From Chara braunii (taxonomy: Eukaryota > Streptophyta > Charophyceae > Charales > Characeae), in contig BFEA01000404.1 of NCBI GenBank assembly GCA_003427395.1, positions 380,684-418,728 on the forward strand: a DNA stretch of 38,045 nt. Direction: 5' to 3'. Below are positions 1 to 8,434 of this stretch, one piece after another. Position 1 is the stretch's first letter; each line of letters begins with the position of its first letter. The notes under the pieces were generated by a model, which did not search any database, was not told the DNA's origin, and saw only the letters and a program-made list of their open reading frames with translations. A program made the translations under genes and the position numbers.

Positions 1-77
<77 letters not shown>

Positions 78-79
78 CA
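1..79. repeat. (TC)n(AC)n compound microsatellite
   Basis: Pure TC dinucleotides run from the window edge to about position 33 and switch to AC dinucleotides to about 79. Peptides read through it are simple Thr/His or Cys/Val runs and are not genes. Confidence 0.95.
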
Positions 80-122
80 TGTAGTGAGTCCTTATCCATC
101 AGTCAAATGCACCCTGGGCAGA

Positions 123-179
123 CTGGCTGTCCAGGTTCAACCTCCTGATGAGTCGGTGAAAGTTCGACGAAACAGTCTG
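123..179 (+). ncRNA. Hammerhead ribozyme motif, copy 1 (type III)
   Basis: The core CUGAUGA is at 145-151 and GAA at 169-171. Stem II is GUCG/CGAC (152-155 with 165-168). Stem III pairs GGCUGU (125-130) with ACAGUC (172-177), including one G-U pair. C131 is the unpaired H17 base, so the cleavage triplet would be the canonical GUC. Stem I is a small hairpin, AGGU/ACCU (133-136 with 140-143), with a 3-nt loop; the 1.1/2.1 position is a C-C mismatch. Hammerhead RNAs self-cleave 3' of the NUH triplet and occur in retrozymes, satellite RNAs and Penelope-like elements. It is preceded by a TC/AC microsatellite and followed by an AC microsatellite. All core nucleotides are present; activity is inferred. 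Confidence 0.7.
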
Positions 180-218
180 GTACAGTTATGCTTTTTTTTA
201 GTGTATAGCGAATATGAC

Positions 219-232
219 AACACACACACACG

Positions 233-294
<62 letters not shown>
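219..294. repeat. (AC)n microsatellite
   Basis: An AC repeat of about 75 bp lies 40 bp downstream of hammerhead copy 1, with a few G interruptions near its start. Other hammerhead copies in the window are also followed closely by dinucleotide repeats. Confidence 0.95.
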
Positions 295-296
<2 letters not shown>

Positions 297-359
297 CTTT
301 TTTTTCCTACCTGTGTGTGTGTTTCCTACCTGTGTGTGTGCACGTGCTTGTGGAGGAGT

Positions 360-590
360 TGAAGCTCGAGTTTTGCTCGATTTCCGCTTAGTATTATGAT
401 ATGTTTTCTGTCCTTTTTTTTCTTTTCTTTTATTTTCCCCCCCTAGCCATGTACATTAACTGGGAGTAGAAGTAGAAAGAGTTGATGTTACTTTCGCTGG
501 CACACTACCTACGACTTTTCTTTTTTCTGAGACGTATCTGACTGCAAATGCGACAGTATTGAGTAGACCCCTGTGTGCTTTGAACCCGCG
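360..590. other. Intergenic stretch, nothing recognised
   Basis: T-rich sequence with a mixed pyrimidine run near 410-440. No conserved reading frame, RNA gene or repeat partner was seen. Confidence 0.5.
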
Positions 591-599
591 ACCTGTGTT

Positions 600-1262
600 T
601 TAGTAGTGACTGTACCTTGTCATAGGTCCCTGTAGTTATAGGGGTTCGATCTGTAGATCTGTCAAGTAGGGGTTACAACTGTGTAGAGGTCGAAACTGCT
701 ACGCTAGAGGTCTGTGGGTAAGTCGTAGGTCCAGCTGCGTCGAGTAGGCAGTGCGACTGCATCGACTGTGCAATGCAATCCCGTGCAATCAGCTGTACCG
801 GTCCAGCCTATCGCAGTCCAGTCAAGCGAGTACTGTGTGGGACTGTGTGCACCAAGGGCCTGGGGGAAAAGGGGCAGACCAGTGACCAACTGAAGTATAA
901 ATCAAGAGGCAGCGTCCAGCAATCATTCATTCGCCGTGTAAGCCATGCCGAAGCGCTGTTTCAAGCGTCTTGTGCGAGGTTGTCTGCAGAGCGCCCGAAG
1001 TCGAAGTGGGCTGGAAGAAGATAGCGAAGCCATAGTTAGTAGTTGAGCGGCCATAGCCGCTGTAGATAGGAGAGAGGTACTAGTGTGTGAGTGTGTGATA
1101 CAGTACGTGTGTGTGGGGTATTGAGGGTGATCCAGAGTTGAGTGCGTGCGAACAGTGGTGGTGGAAACAGNACNGAGAGTTGAGATGTACAGGCGCTGAT
1201 GCGCCATAGCCTGTTGAAGCAAGTTTGCATCTGAACTGTGTTCTCGAATTCCATATTGCCAT
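600..1262 (+). repeat. Dispersed repeat family B, copy 1
   Basis: This block is colinear with 24700-25440. Shared landmarks are the stretch containing CTGTAGATCTGTCAAGTAGG (about 650 and 24740), GGGACTGTGTGCACCA (about 840 and 25070), a TATAAATCAAG-like or AAGCTTAAATCAAG block (about 896 and 25120), and an end containing CTGAACTGTGTTCTCG (about 1230 and 25403). The TATA-like block and the size of roughly 660-740 bp would fit an LTR, but no primer-binding site or coding region is attached. Two ambiguous bases occur at 1171 and 1174. Confidence 0.7.
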
Positions 1263-1279
1263 CTGTTTGCTTGTGGTAA

Positions 1280-1800
1280 TACCCTACTGTAGTTCAGGAA
1301 AAAAGAGGATGAGCACTATTTAATATTTATGTAATGACCCGCCAAAAACACAGACTGAGAACACTGCTGATTTCTGGGATTTGCCGCTGGAATGAATGCC
1401 TTGCTGAAATTCCCGCATTCTGCTGTGATTTCCATGTCTGTGTGTGTGTGCGTGCCTGCTGGTTTGCATCCCTGTCTGACTGCTTGTCGGATTGAGTGTG
1501 TGTGTGACCCGCAAGGGTACTTGTTGGTTGCAAGGCCCCGCAGGGCCGGTACTTACCTGTGGCCGTGACTGTGAGGGTTGCTGCGGGGAAAAACACTCGA
1601 GTAGCAGGGGTAGGCCTGCGACACTTAGAGCAGAGGGGAAAAACACTCAAGTAGCAGGTAGGCCGGTACCACTGAAGTAGTGGTGGAGGTGTCGGGTACT
1701 GGAGGCCGAGCAGAAGAAGACAAAAAGTTGGCATTTTTAGAGGCCCAGTAGCGGTAGGTTAGAGGTAGGTCGGTACCAGTCCAAGTAGCCCGGGTCTAGG
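1280..1800 (+). repeat. Dispersed repeat family A, copy 1
   Basis: Homologous and colinear with 28260-28690. Landmarks are a TGACCCRCAAGG block (about 1504 and 28408), TGTGGCCGYGAC (about 1558 and 28460), a GCGACACTTAG block (about 1618 and 28517), and a final GGTACCAG-CCAAGT block (about 1772 and 28660). It abuts family B here, whereas the second copies of A and B lie more than 2.5 kb apart. The element type is unknown. Confidence 0.7.
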
Positions 1801-2560
1801 GCCTGTCCGGAGGTTAGCAGAGCCTGCAATGATGTTTCCCTCCGAAAGGGAGGAGGTACCGGTTGCTGGGAGGCCGCTCGGCCTAGGAAGTCACCACCCA
1901 GGTGGCCAGTAGGCCGCTATATCTTTCGGAGGAGCAAGTAGCTCCTCCTCATTTGTGGTGTGCAAGGATTGGCAACATGCTGCTGGAGCACAGCGCTGTA
2001 CTGGTACAGTGCTGCCTGGAGGGGTACTCGCACCTGGAATCTGCACTTCAAGAAGACATTGAGTGACTCTTGGGCTTCCCCTGAAGAGGGAGACTTTATC
2101 GGAGGCTGCCATATCTGCATCGAAGAGCTGCAAGTTGCTACTTTGGTCTTCAGACATCGGCGGGGGATCCGGCGTGGCAACAGGGGTGTAGGAAGGCCCT
2201 CTTAGTCATGCTAGGACACTTCGTGTAGTGGTAGCTAGGGGTCAGGAGGACTTATGAGAGAGGGGGGTGAGTTGTTATCCATCTTGGAGGCCGGGCCTCA
2301 CAGGTAAGTGCCGTGTGACCTGGTTATGCCCGTGGGAGGTTGCTTGGTGCTTCATGGCCTGTTGGGGTGTGCTGGGCTCTCTTCCTCTGCTCTGAGGTTC
2401 TGGTTGTGTGTGTGAGCATGTGGATTGAACCATTTCTCGATCTATGCATGCACACACTTCATCTCGTCATCTTAATTTCCTCTGAGGTAGAGATGGGTAA
2501 TCAATGGGGATGTTGTTGAGATGCTGCTGCATTGAATTGGTGATTTACATTGTGCTCTCT
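1801..2560. other. Unassigned GC-moderate stretch
   Basis: Several GGTACC-containing short repeats continue from family A. No convincing coding frame is present: the open frames are under 90 codons and show no recognisable domain. Confidence 0.4.
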
Positions 2561-3780
2561 TTGTGTGTGTGTGCAGGAGAAAAGGGGTCTTAGGGTACAA
2601 AAAGCTCGTTGGCATGCTGGTCCCTCGGGTCCTGAAAGTGTGTCCACACTTTGAAATCTTTTGTCCAGGCTTGATTGATATTTTGCAAAAGGGCGGGTCT
2701 GTGTGGCTGTTTTTTTTAAGCTTCGAGCCTTCAGGGACAACAACAAAAGTTTGTTCCCAGGGAAATTAAAAGCATCCTAATGGTTCGTGCCGAATTACAA
2801 TGAATCTGCAAGTTGCATGTTGGTTGGATTATATTGAAGCCTGAAGTGTTTGTGTAGTACCACAGTAGCTACTACTCTATGCATCCCTTGTCTGTCTGGC
2901 TCCGTATCTGTCTCTGTCTGTCTTTCTGTGACTGACAACACACTGTGTGTGTGTGTGTGTGTGTGTGCATGTGTGTGACTGCAATCACGACACCCTATAT
3001 TGCCCCATCCCTTCTTCCCTCTCATGACACCCCATCCACCCCCCATCATCAATTCTGCCCGGTGCACCCATCATCGCCCCACCCTTACTCTGTCAGTCCT
3101 ACTACGAAGACTATAAATCTATAACTACAAGAGCTACTACTGCAACGACTACTGCTTCTTTTACTCCTATATCTGGGATTGTTGCTGCTGCTACTACTAC
3201 TTTCGTACTCCTAGTACTAGCACAGTTGCTATTACTACTTCTCTTAGTCCAGACTTTGTCGATCTGACTCTCAGTCAGCGTTTTTCAGTCCATTCCTTCC
3301 AAACAAGTGCAACAGGTAGCACATAACCTACCCCACATGGTGCCAATATAGTAATGACACTCAACTCACAGCCCACATACAACCCCATCTAGCCCACACA
3401 TTACCCAACCAGCCCGCAACCTTGCCTTAGTTGCCTGTTACTATTGCAAACTTCCTCTACTTGCAGTGGTACATAGTGCTACTAGTACTTCTCCTTGGCC
3501 GACCCTCAACTCCATACTCCTACGACTACTATTATTATCACTACTAAAAAACAAAGTGCGATATATTTGCATGGGCTGTATATATGTATGTGTGTGTGTA
3601 TGTTGGGGCGAAGAGGGGTTATTCCCCCACAATCAATCAATCAATCAACAAAAAAGTGTGACGTGTACACTGTCGGAGGAGTTAAGGGCCAGAGGCGGAC
3701 TTAGCTACAGTCAAGGAAGTGAGATATATATAAACATAGAGATAATACTGTTGAAATAGTAATCTCGTATAGCTTCTTTT
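2561..3780. other. Microsatellite-bearing intergenic stretch
   Basis: Contains a TG repeat at 2944-2967 and loosely repeated CTACTACTA-type trinucleotides between about 3095 and 3245. No gene is supported. Confidence 0.5.
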
Positions 3781-3786
3781 GTTATT

Positions 3787-3857
3787 AGTCGATAGGTGCA
3801 TATTAATTTTTACACACCCGATGCGTTTAGTGTCAAAGTAGTAGGCACCTACCGACC
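3787..3857 (+). mobile_element. 71-bp hairpin element, subfamily 1, copy a
   Basis: Begins GTCGATAGGTGC and ends GCACCTACCGACC, so its ends are inverted repeats with one mismatch. The interior matches 4204-4274 (for example GTTTAG-GT-AAAGT near the right arm) but not the subfamily at 6.7-8.3 kb. It could be a miniature inverted-repeat transposon or a structured RNA segment of a larger repeat. No target-site duplication is evident. Confidence 0.65.
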
Positions 3858-3918
3858 TTTTCTGAATGACTTTAATGACATCTATTTTGGAAACGCTAAC
3901 CTTATTCTAAATTTTACT

Positions 3919-3920
<2 letters not shown>

Positions 3921-3979
<59 letters not shown>
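3921..3979. repeat. (TG)n microsatellite
   Basis: About 29 uninterrupted TG dinucleotides lie between the two subfamily-1 hairpin elements. Confidence 0.97.
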
Positions 3980-3981
<2 letters not shown>

Positions 3982-4203
3982 CACTTAAATTGTATCATTG
4001 TTTTATGTAATTGTCCTTCATACATATACACAAAGAAAAACTTGGAAAACAAAAAATGCGGCTAACGTGCGTGGTGTGTGTATGTTTTTCATGTGGGGGT
4101 TGGGAGTGCGACCTATCTACAACCATGAAGTCCAAAAATGTGTGTATATGAAGAATGTACTAAGGAAAAAATAATTTGTAAAATTTTTGAGACTGTGTTT
4201 TTT

Positions 4204-4274
4204 TGTCGGTAGGTGCATAGGAATTTTAGTACAATCTATGTGTCTAGCGTTAAAGTTGTATGCACCTACCGACC
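4204..4274 (+). mobile_element. 71-bp hairpin element, subfamily 1, copy b
   Basis: Has perfect 15-bp terminal inverted repeats GTCGGTAGGTGCATA and TATGCACCTACCGAC. The interior resembles copy a at 3787. The same termini bound the unrelated interiors of subfamily 2 (6737, 7805, 8250), which argues that the ends are the conserved functional part. Confidence 0.7.
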
Positions 4275-4515
4275 TTCCCCACGGAACACCTGTTTGAAAA
4301 CTCTGACTTCATTTTCAAAGATTTTGTTATTTGGATGTTTCTCTGTCACAAATATATAAAGACACAGTAGCATGTATAATGAAAGAAGTGTTTGATAGAT
4401 TATCCGAAATAAACGATTTTTCAATAGGTTCAAACTAATATGGTCGCGCTTGATGCATCCAGCCTTAAATCCGCCTCACCTCCCGAATTTTTTTTTTTTT
4501 CTTTTCCTCTCCCTC

Positions 4516-4662
4516 ACACATTCACACGCACACACACACATACACACAAACACACACACACACGTACACACGCACACACATATACAAATACACAGTCACA
4601 CGCACACGCTCACTTGCACATGTATAAATACATAGTCACACACATATACAAATACACACAAT
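4516..4662. repeat. CA-rich imperfect microsatellite
   Basis: Interrupted CA and ATACA motifs over about 145 bp. They end at a pyrimidine/CAG junction that could serve as a splice acceptor for the exon starting at 4669. Confidence 0.9.
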
Positions 4663-4668
4663 CTGCAG

Positions 4669-5294
4669 CCGATTGGGATGACGAAGGAGAGGATGAAGAT
4701 GTTGACAAAGACGAACACATTCAGGACGAGGATGAAAAGGATAACTGTGGACTTACCAAGAACGTTCGATCATCCAAAAAAGGTATAGATACATTTTCAC
4801 GAACCAGTGTCGTGTTCTTCAATGTATAAGTATGGTTTATGTAGTATATTAAAAATGTGATATCAACGAGACAAAAAAAAACGACTATCGATGCTGACGT
4901 TGTTCGTTTTCATTCGTGTCTTGTTTTGTTTCGCTATGAAATGTGCATATTTATTTCTGCAGGGCGACAAGATTGTAAAACAAGAAAGGTATACAAGAAA
5001 GAAGCCCTGAAGAATAACGATATGACCACGACAGAAACAAACCTGTTATTGCAAAAGAAAACAAAAGACAAAATATTTCGGTCCGTTGCAAAGGCATATG
5101 CGTATATGTCTGCGGGCGATTGTACTTTCTACCCGAAAGAAGAACATTTTTTTCAATCAGTATTGACCACGGTCAACCAAGTCGGTAGTTGGGCAGCGGA
5201 AGGGATTAAAATGTATATAGAGAAATGCGGGGTACGACAAATATTTGTTGAATGCAACAGAGTACTGACAACTATCAGGGGGGAGATCTCATGA
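4669..5294 (+). pseudogene. Possible spliced gene fragment (two exons), function unknown
   Basis: Exon 4669-4782 follows a CTGCAG acceptor and encodes an acidic stretch (DWDDEGEDEDVDKDE) followed by a basic one. A donor AAAAAG|GTATAG sits at 4782/4783 and an acceptor TTATTTCTGCAG ends at 4962. Joining them keeps the frame at a phase-1 junction. Exon 4963-5294 continues with RQDCKTRKVYKKEALKN and ends in QIFVECNRVLTTIRGEIS before TGA. The 180-nt intron would be in frame with stops, so splicing is needed. I recognise no family. Further protein-like open frames follow at 5343-5633 and about 5650-5799, the latter behind an ATTACAG acceptor, so the locus may be longer. No start exon was identified; it could be a dead gene or a transposon ORF. 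Confidence 0.3.
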
Positions 5295-5342
5295 AATTTG
5301 AAACATGAATTTTGGGTTGCGAAAGGATATATCCTCTTGTAA

Positions 5343-5799
5343 AGGGGGGACAAAGACAGACATGATGTGGCAAGAAGGCAATTGAAACAAAAAATGTCCA
5401 AGAATATGACGTGGAGGTGTAACGGTAAAACACCATGGGGCGATTCAACATTCCCGAAAACGCTTACAAGGATATTTCAACATGGAAGGAAAGGAGAAGG
5501 GGTGAGAGTATCTTTCCAACAACTTGTATTTGTTGAAATGATAATAAGGAACGACGTGCTACAATGTCGACAGACGACATCCTTGAGCGACAAAAGTTTC
5601 GAATTGGCTGCCATTAAAAAAAAACATCATTAAATCGGTTCAATTACAGGACGCTGTTGTCAATTTTAACATTTTCAATCTGGAGCGTTCAACATCCGTT
5701 GCAAGCAACGCTTTCTTCGTGTTCAAAGCGGGACAGGCAGCGTCGCAAGAAAATAACGTTCGTTACCCCCTTTTCATCGATGAGGATTACTAATTTCAG
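5343..5799 (+). other. Possible downstream exons of the 4.7-5.3 kb locus
   Basis: An open frame from 5343 (RGDKDRHDVARRQLKQ and onward) contains an AAGGG|GTGAGA donor-like site near 5507. Downstream an ATTACAG acceptor near 5649 opens a frame reading DAVVNFNIFNLERSTSV and ending IDEDY at a TAA near 5797. Composition looks protein-like, but the connection to the upstream exons and the function are unproven. Confidence 0.2.
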
Positions 5800-6660
5800 C
5801 ACCACGGTTCTGATGTGTCGTTCGTCGGAACGTAGGAATGAAATGCAGGCAAAACGCAAATTTAGATGTTTAGGTACTCAAGTTCGTCAATTTTGTATAT
5901 CACCAAGATTTTGTACACTAGGGTCTGTCCACATGTTCTGTAAATAAAGATAGGAAATAATTAGAGAAGATAATGCCTACAGGAACTTCGAATGCATATC
6001 TGAACATTCTCGCAACTTTAGAAGTTTGATTTTGGTGAGCAAGAGGATGGGATACACTACTAACGCTCTTGTATCAAATTTTTTAATATTTTGTAGTTGT
6101 ATCTATGGACAAACTTTGTGAAGAGGTTGATAGTATAAATCATTTGTATGTTAGACGATGTTGCAGTTGAATTAGCTCATCACTTCGTTTCATGGAATGC
6201 AGGATGAAAGTTTTAAGATGGTCGGGTCAAACTTTTGAATTTCATGATCGACATTTTATGTAAAAAGATAAAGGCAACATATAACATTCTATATTTTTTA
6301 TATGTGCATAAATAAACGTAATTTGTTGGACATTAGATCCTTATGTTTGTTCTAACGAGGTGATTCAAATATCGGAGAGATGGACAATGATATTAGCAAC
6401 ACTGATAACATGTCATACGTACATAAAAGTCATGCATATTTATAAGATCAATCACTCAATCTTCAATGTTGTTAGATATTTTTATGTGACACATATCATA
6501 TCGTTTGAAAAAATTCAATATTCACAGTCGTTAGGAATATGAACGGTGAAATGCAAAACAAAATTTCAGATGTATGTTTTTTTATTAGTGGGTTGTGATT
6601 TTTTTAACTTTGTGGTTAAAAAATTGAACAGAGTCAGTAATTTTCATAACATCGAAAATT
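5800..6660. other. AT-rich intergenic stretch
   Basis: AT-rich sequence without recognisable coding potential, RNA gene or repeat partner. It leads into the first GA-rich border of the hairpin/hammerhead array. Confidence 0.5.
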
Positions 6661-6736
6661 TCAAAGAAGGCAGAGAGGGAGAGAGAGAGAAAGACATTCA
6701 ATATTGTTTTCCTAAGATCACAAAATAAACAAAGTG

Positions 6737-6811
6737 GTGGTCGGTAGGTGCATAGAAATTTGCCTTTGCAAAGTATCATTGTCTTTGTTTTACTATGCAC
6801 CTACCGACCAC
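6737..6811 (+). mobile_element. 75-bp hairpin element, subfamily 2, copy a
   Basis: Perfect 19-bp terminal inverted repeats: GTGGTCGGTAGGTGCATAG on the left (6737-6755) and its exact complement at 6793-6811. The interior includes TTTGCCTTTGCAAA, itself a small inverted repeat. It lies 146 bp upstream of the GAA of the damaged hammerhead copy at 6869. Confidence 0.8.
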
Positions 6812-6868
6812 TTTTCATTTTTTTTTTGGGAGACATCTCATGTTTTTTCTTGTAAGATAAATAAGCCT

Positions 6869-6896
6869 CATGATGACTCCAACGAAATAGTTTGTC
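6869..6896 (+). ncRNA. Hammerhead motif, copy 6 (deleted stem II)
   Basis: The sequence runs TGATGA directly into CTCCAACGAAATAGTTTGTC. Compared with copies 2 and 4, about 10 nt covering the 5' side of stem II and part of its loop are missing, and the first core base context is altered (CATGATGA). It should be inactive and is useful as a decayed member of the family. Confidence 0.5.
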
Positions 6897-7200
6897 ACAA
6901 TCCTTCGTTTGTTATTATTTTCTCCCTCTACGCCTACGGTTTACCAGACAACTCTGTTTAACTCTATATCGGGGCCGTTACTAGGCGGCCATGCTGTTCC
7001 TCTAGTGCCAGCGGCGTGTCTGGAGTGTATTTTTTTGCTGTGACAGACCTTTCTTTGTTTCGTGGATGTTTTGCTGGTTTGTGATGGTGTGTGAACCGAC
7101 AGTCTGTAGAGTTTTCCATCTGGTGTGGGTGAGTGATAGTCTACTTTGATTTTGGTTAAGGTAGATTATCATTTACAGTGTAATCAGTGAGGGGATTTTG

Positions 7201-7258
7201 CAGACTGTTGAAGGTTCAACCTCCTGATGAGTCAGTGAAACTCCGACGAAACAGTTTG
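7201..7258 (+). ncRNA. Hammerhead ribozyme, copy 2 (complete type III fold)
   Basis: Stem III pairs CAGACUGU (7201-7208) with ACAGUUUG (7251-7258): eight pairs, one of them G-U. U7209 is H17, giving a permitted GUU cleavage triplet. Stem I is a hairpin pairing GA/GGU (7210-7215, A7212 bulged) with ACC/UC (7219-7223) around a UCA loop. The core CUGAUGA is at 7224-7230, and stem II is at 7231-7247 (outer pairs G-C, U-A, C-G, then one A-C mismatch and G-C). GAA is at 7248-7250. Every invariant core base is present. Type III topology is the one used by plant retrozymes and viroid-like RNAs. An alternative short stem III (ACA-GUU-UGU, 7251-7259, then C7260) would give a type I reading. Confidence 0.8.
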
Positions 7259-7327
7259 TCACAGCCCCTCGTTTGTTGTCCTCTTCTCTCTCAGTGTCTA
7301 CGGTTTACCGGACAGTTATATTTGTGA

Positions 7328-7470
7328 CGATATATATATATACACACACACATATATATACATATATACATATATATATATATACGTATATATTTAGAGA
7401 GAGAGAGAGAGAGTGAGAGAGAGAGAGAAAGAAAGAGAGAGAGAAAGAGCGAGGGCGAGAGAGAGAGATA
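7328..7470. repeat. (TA)n then (GA)n microsatellite
   Basis: TA/CA dinucleotides at about 7328-7394 are followed by GA-rich repeats to about 7470. The tract begins about 70 bp after hammerhead copy 2, the same arrangement as after copies 3, 4 and 5. Confidence 0.95.
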
Positions 7471-7800
7471 AATAAACAAAGACAAACACATTTTAAGATT
7501 CCCAACGCAAAAATTGATAAAAAATGTGTCATCACATCGAAATGAAGCATATTGTTTTTACTCATTGTGTATGCGCTTTCATGTCGTTTTGTTTTATCAT
7601 GTTACCCAAGCTAAACAGAATTGCGTTGCAGAGTACAGACATGTCGATAACTATTCTTGACAACGCAAAAACCTTCATGGTTTTCCACGTACAGAAACGA
7701 AAGTTTACAAAAACGAAGTTTTCAATGTTGAGAGAGAGAGAGAGAGAGGTAGAGAGGTATATATTCAATGTTGATTTCCTAACATCGCACAACGAAGACA
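7471..7800. other. Spacer inside the hairpin/hammerhead array
   Basis: About 250 bp of AT-rich sequence absent from the compact 323-bp unit, followed by a GA tract at 7730-7750 and the conserved block leading to the next hairpin. No coding function is recognised. Confidence 0.5.
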
Positions 7801-7804
7801 ATGG

Positions 7805-7877
7805 TGGTCGGTAGGCGCATACGAATTTGCCTTTGCAAATATTGATTGTCTTTGTTTTACTGTGCACCTACCCACCA
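7805..7877 (+). mobile_element. 73-bp hairpin element, subfamily 2, copy b
   Basis: The left end TGGTCGGTAGGCGCATA and right end TGTGCACCTACCCACCA form an imperfect inverted repeat. The interior is nearly identical to copy c at 8250. It lies 158 bp before the GAA of hammerhead copy 3. Confidence 0.75.
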
Positions 7878-7930
7878 TTGTCCATTTTCGTATTCAACAA
7901 CATCTCATGTTTTTTTTCTTGTAAGTTATA

Positions 7931-7990
7931 TCAGCCTCCTGATGAGTAGGTGAAAGTCCAACGAAAAAGTGACCCCACTTTCACCATACT
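7931..7990 (+). ncRNA. Hammerhead motif, copy 3 (stem III hairpin form)
   Basis: CUGAUGA is at 7939-7945 and GAA at 7963-7965. Stem II (7946-7962) has one A-A mismatch. Immediately after GAA, AAAGUG (7966-7971) pairs with CACUUU (7976-7981) around an ACCC loop, and C7982 would be H17, as in type I hammerheads. The expected stem I partner of UCAGCCUC is poorly preserved (ACCAUACU), so this copy is probably inactive. Confidence 0.5.
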
Positions 7991-8063
7991 CGTTTGTTGT
8001 CCTTTTCTCTCTCTCTGCCTCCGACCCAGGACAACTCTGTTTGACTGTATATATATATATATA

Positions 8064-8095
8064 TGAGTCGGTGAAACTCCGACGAAACAGTTTGT
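8064..8095 (+). ncRNA. Hammerhead motif, copy 4 (5'-truncated)
   Basis: Only UGA of the first core survives (8064-8066), because a TA dinucleotide tract replaces everything upstream. Stem II is perfect (GUCGG with CCGAC, 8067-8083), followed by GAA (8084-8086) and ACAGUUUGUC as in copy 2. It looks like a microsatellite-mediated truncation. Confidence 0.55.
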
Positions 8096-8164
8096 CACAG
8101 CCCCTCGTTTGTTGTCCTCTTCTCCCTCTCTGCCTACGGTTTACCGGACAGTTCTATTTGACGA

Positions 8165-8215
8165 TATATATATAGAGAGAGAGAGAGATTCTCGGAGAGA
8201 GGTATATATTCAATA
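8165..8215. repeat. (TA)n(GA)n border of array unit
   Basis: Short TA then GA tracts sit between hammerhead copy 4 and the third subfamily-2 hairpin, marking the unit boundary. Confidence 0.85.
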
Positions 8216-8249
8216 TTATTTTTCTAAGATCGCACAACAAACAAAGTGG

Positions 8250-8322
8250 TGGTCGGTAGGTGCATACAAATTTGCCTTTGCAAATATTGATTGTATTTGT
8301 TTTACTGTGCACCTACCGACCA
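8250..8322 (+). mobile_element. 73-bp hairpin element, subfamily 2, copy c
   Basis: The left end TGGTCGGTAGGTGCATA and right end TGTGCACCTACCGACCA pair along 17 positions with one mismatch. It lies 157 bp before the GAA of hammerhead copy 5. Confidence 0.8.
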
Positions 8323-8374
8323 TTGTCCATTTTTTTATCAAATGACCTTTCATGTTTTTTTTTTGTAAGATATA

Positions 8375-8434
8375 TCAGCCTCCTGATGAGCAGGTGAAAG
8401 TCCGACGAAAAAGTGACCCCGCTTTCGGTGGCGA
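8375..8434 (+). ncRNA. Hammerhead motif, copy 5 (type I fold)
   Basis: CUGAUGA is at 8383-8389 and GAA at 8407-8409. Stem III pairs AAAGUG (8410-8415) with CGCUUU (8420-8425) around ACCC; the U-G pair replaces the U-A seen in copy 3, which preserves pairing. C8426 is H17. Stem I pairs U8375-C8382 (A8377 bulged) with G8427-A8434 (U8429 bulged), seven pairs in total. Stem II has two central mismatches (GCAGG against CCGAC), the main weakness. Core bases are all present. Confidence 0.6.

Noticed and set aside
84-399. Open frames of His/Thr or Cys/Val runs across AC repeats
   Set aside because: They are translations of a dinucleotide microsatellite. The same holds for frames at 2795-3067, 4440-4635, 14367-14857, 18632-19162, 26286-26613 and 26701-26949.
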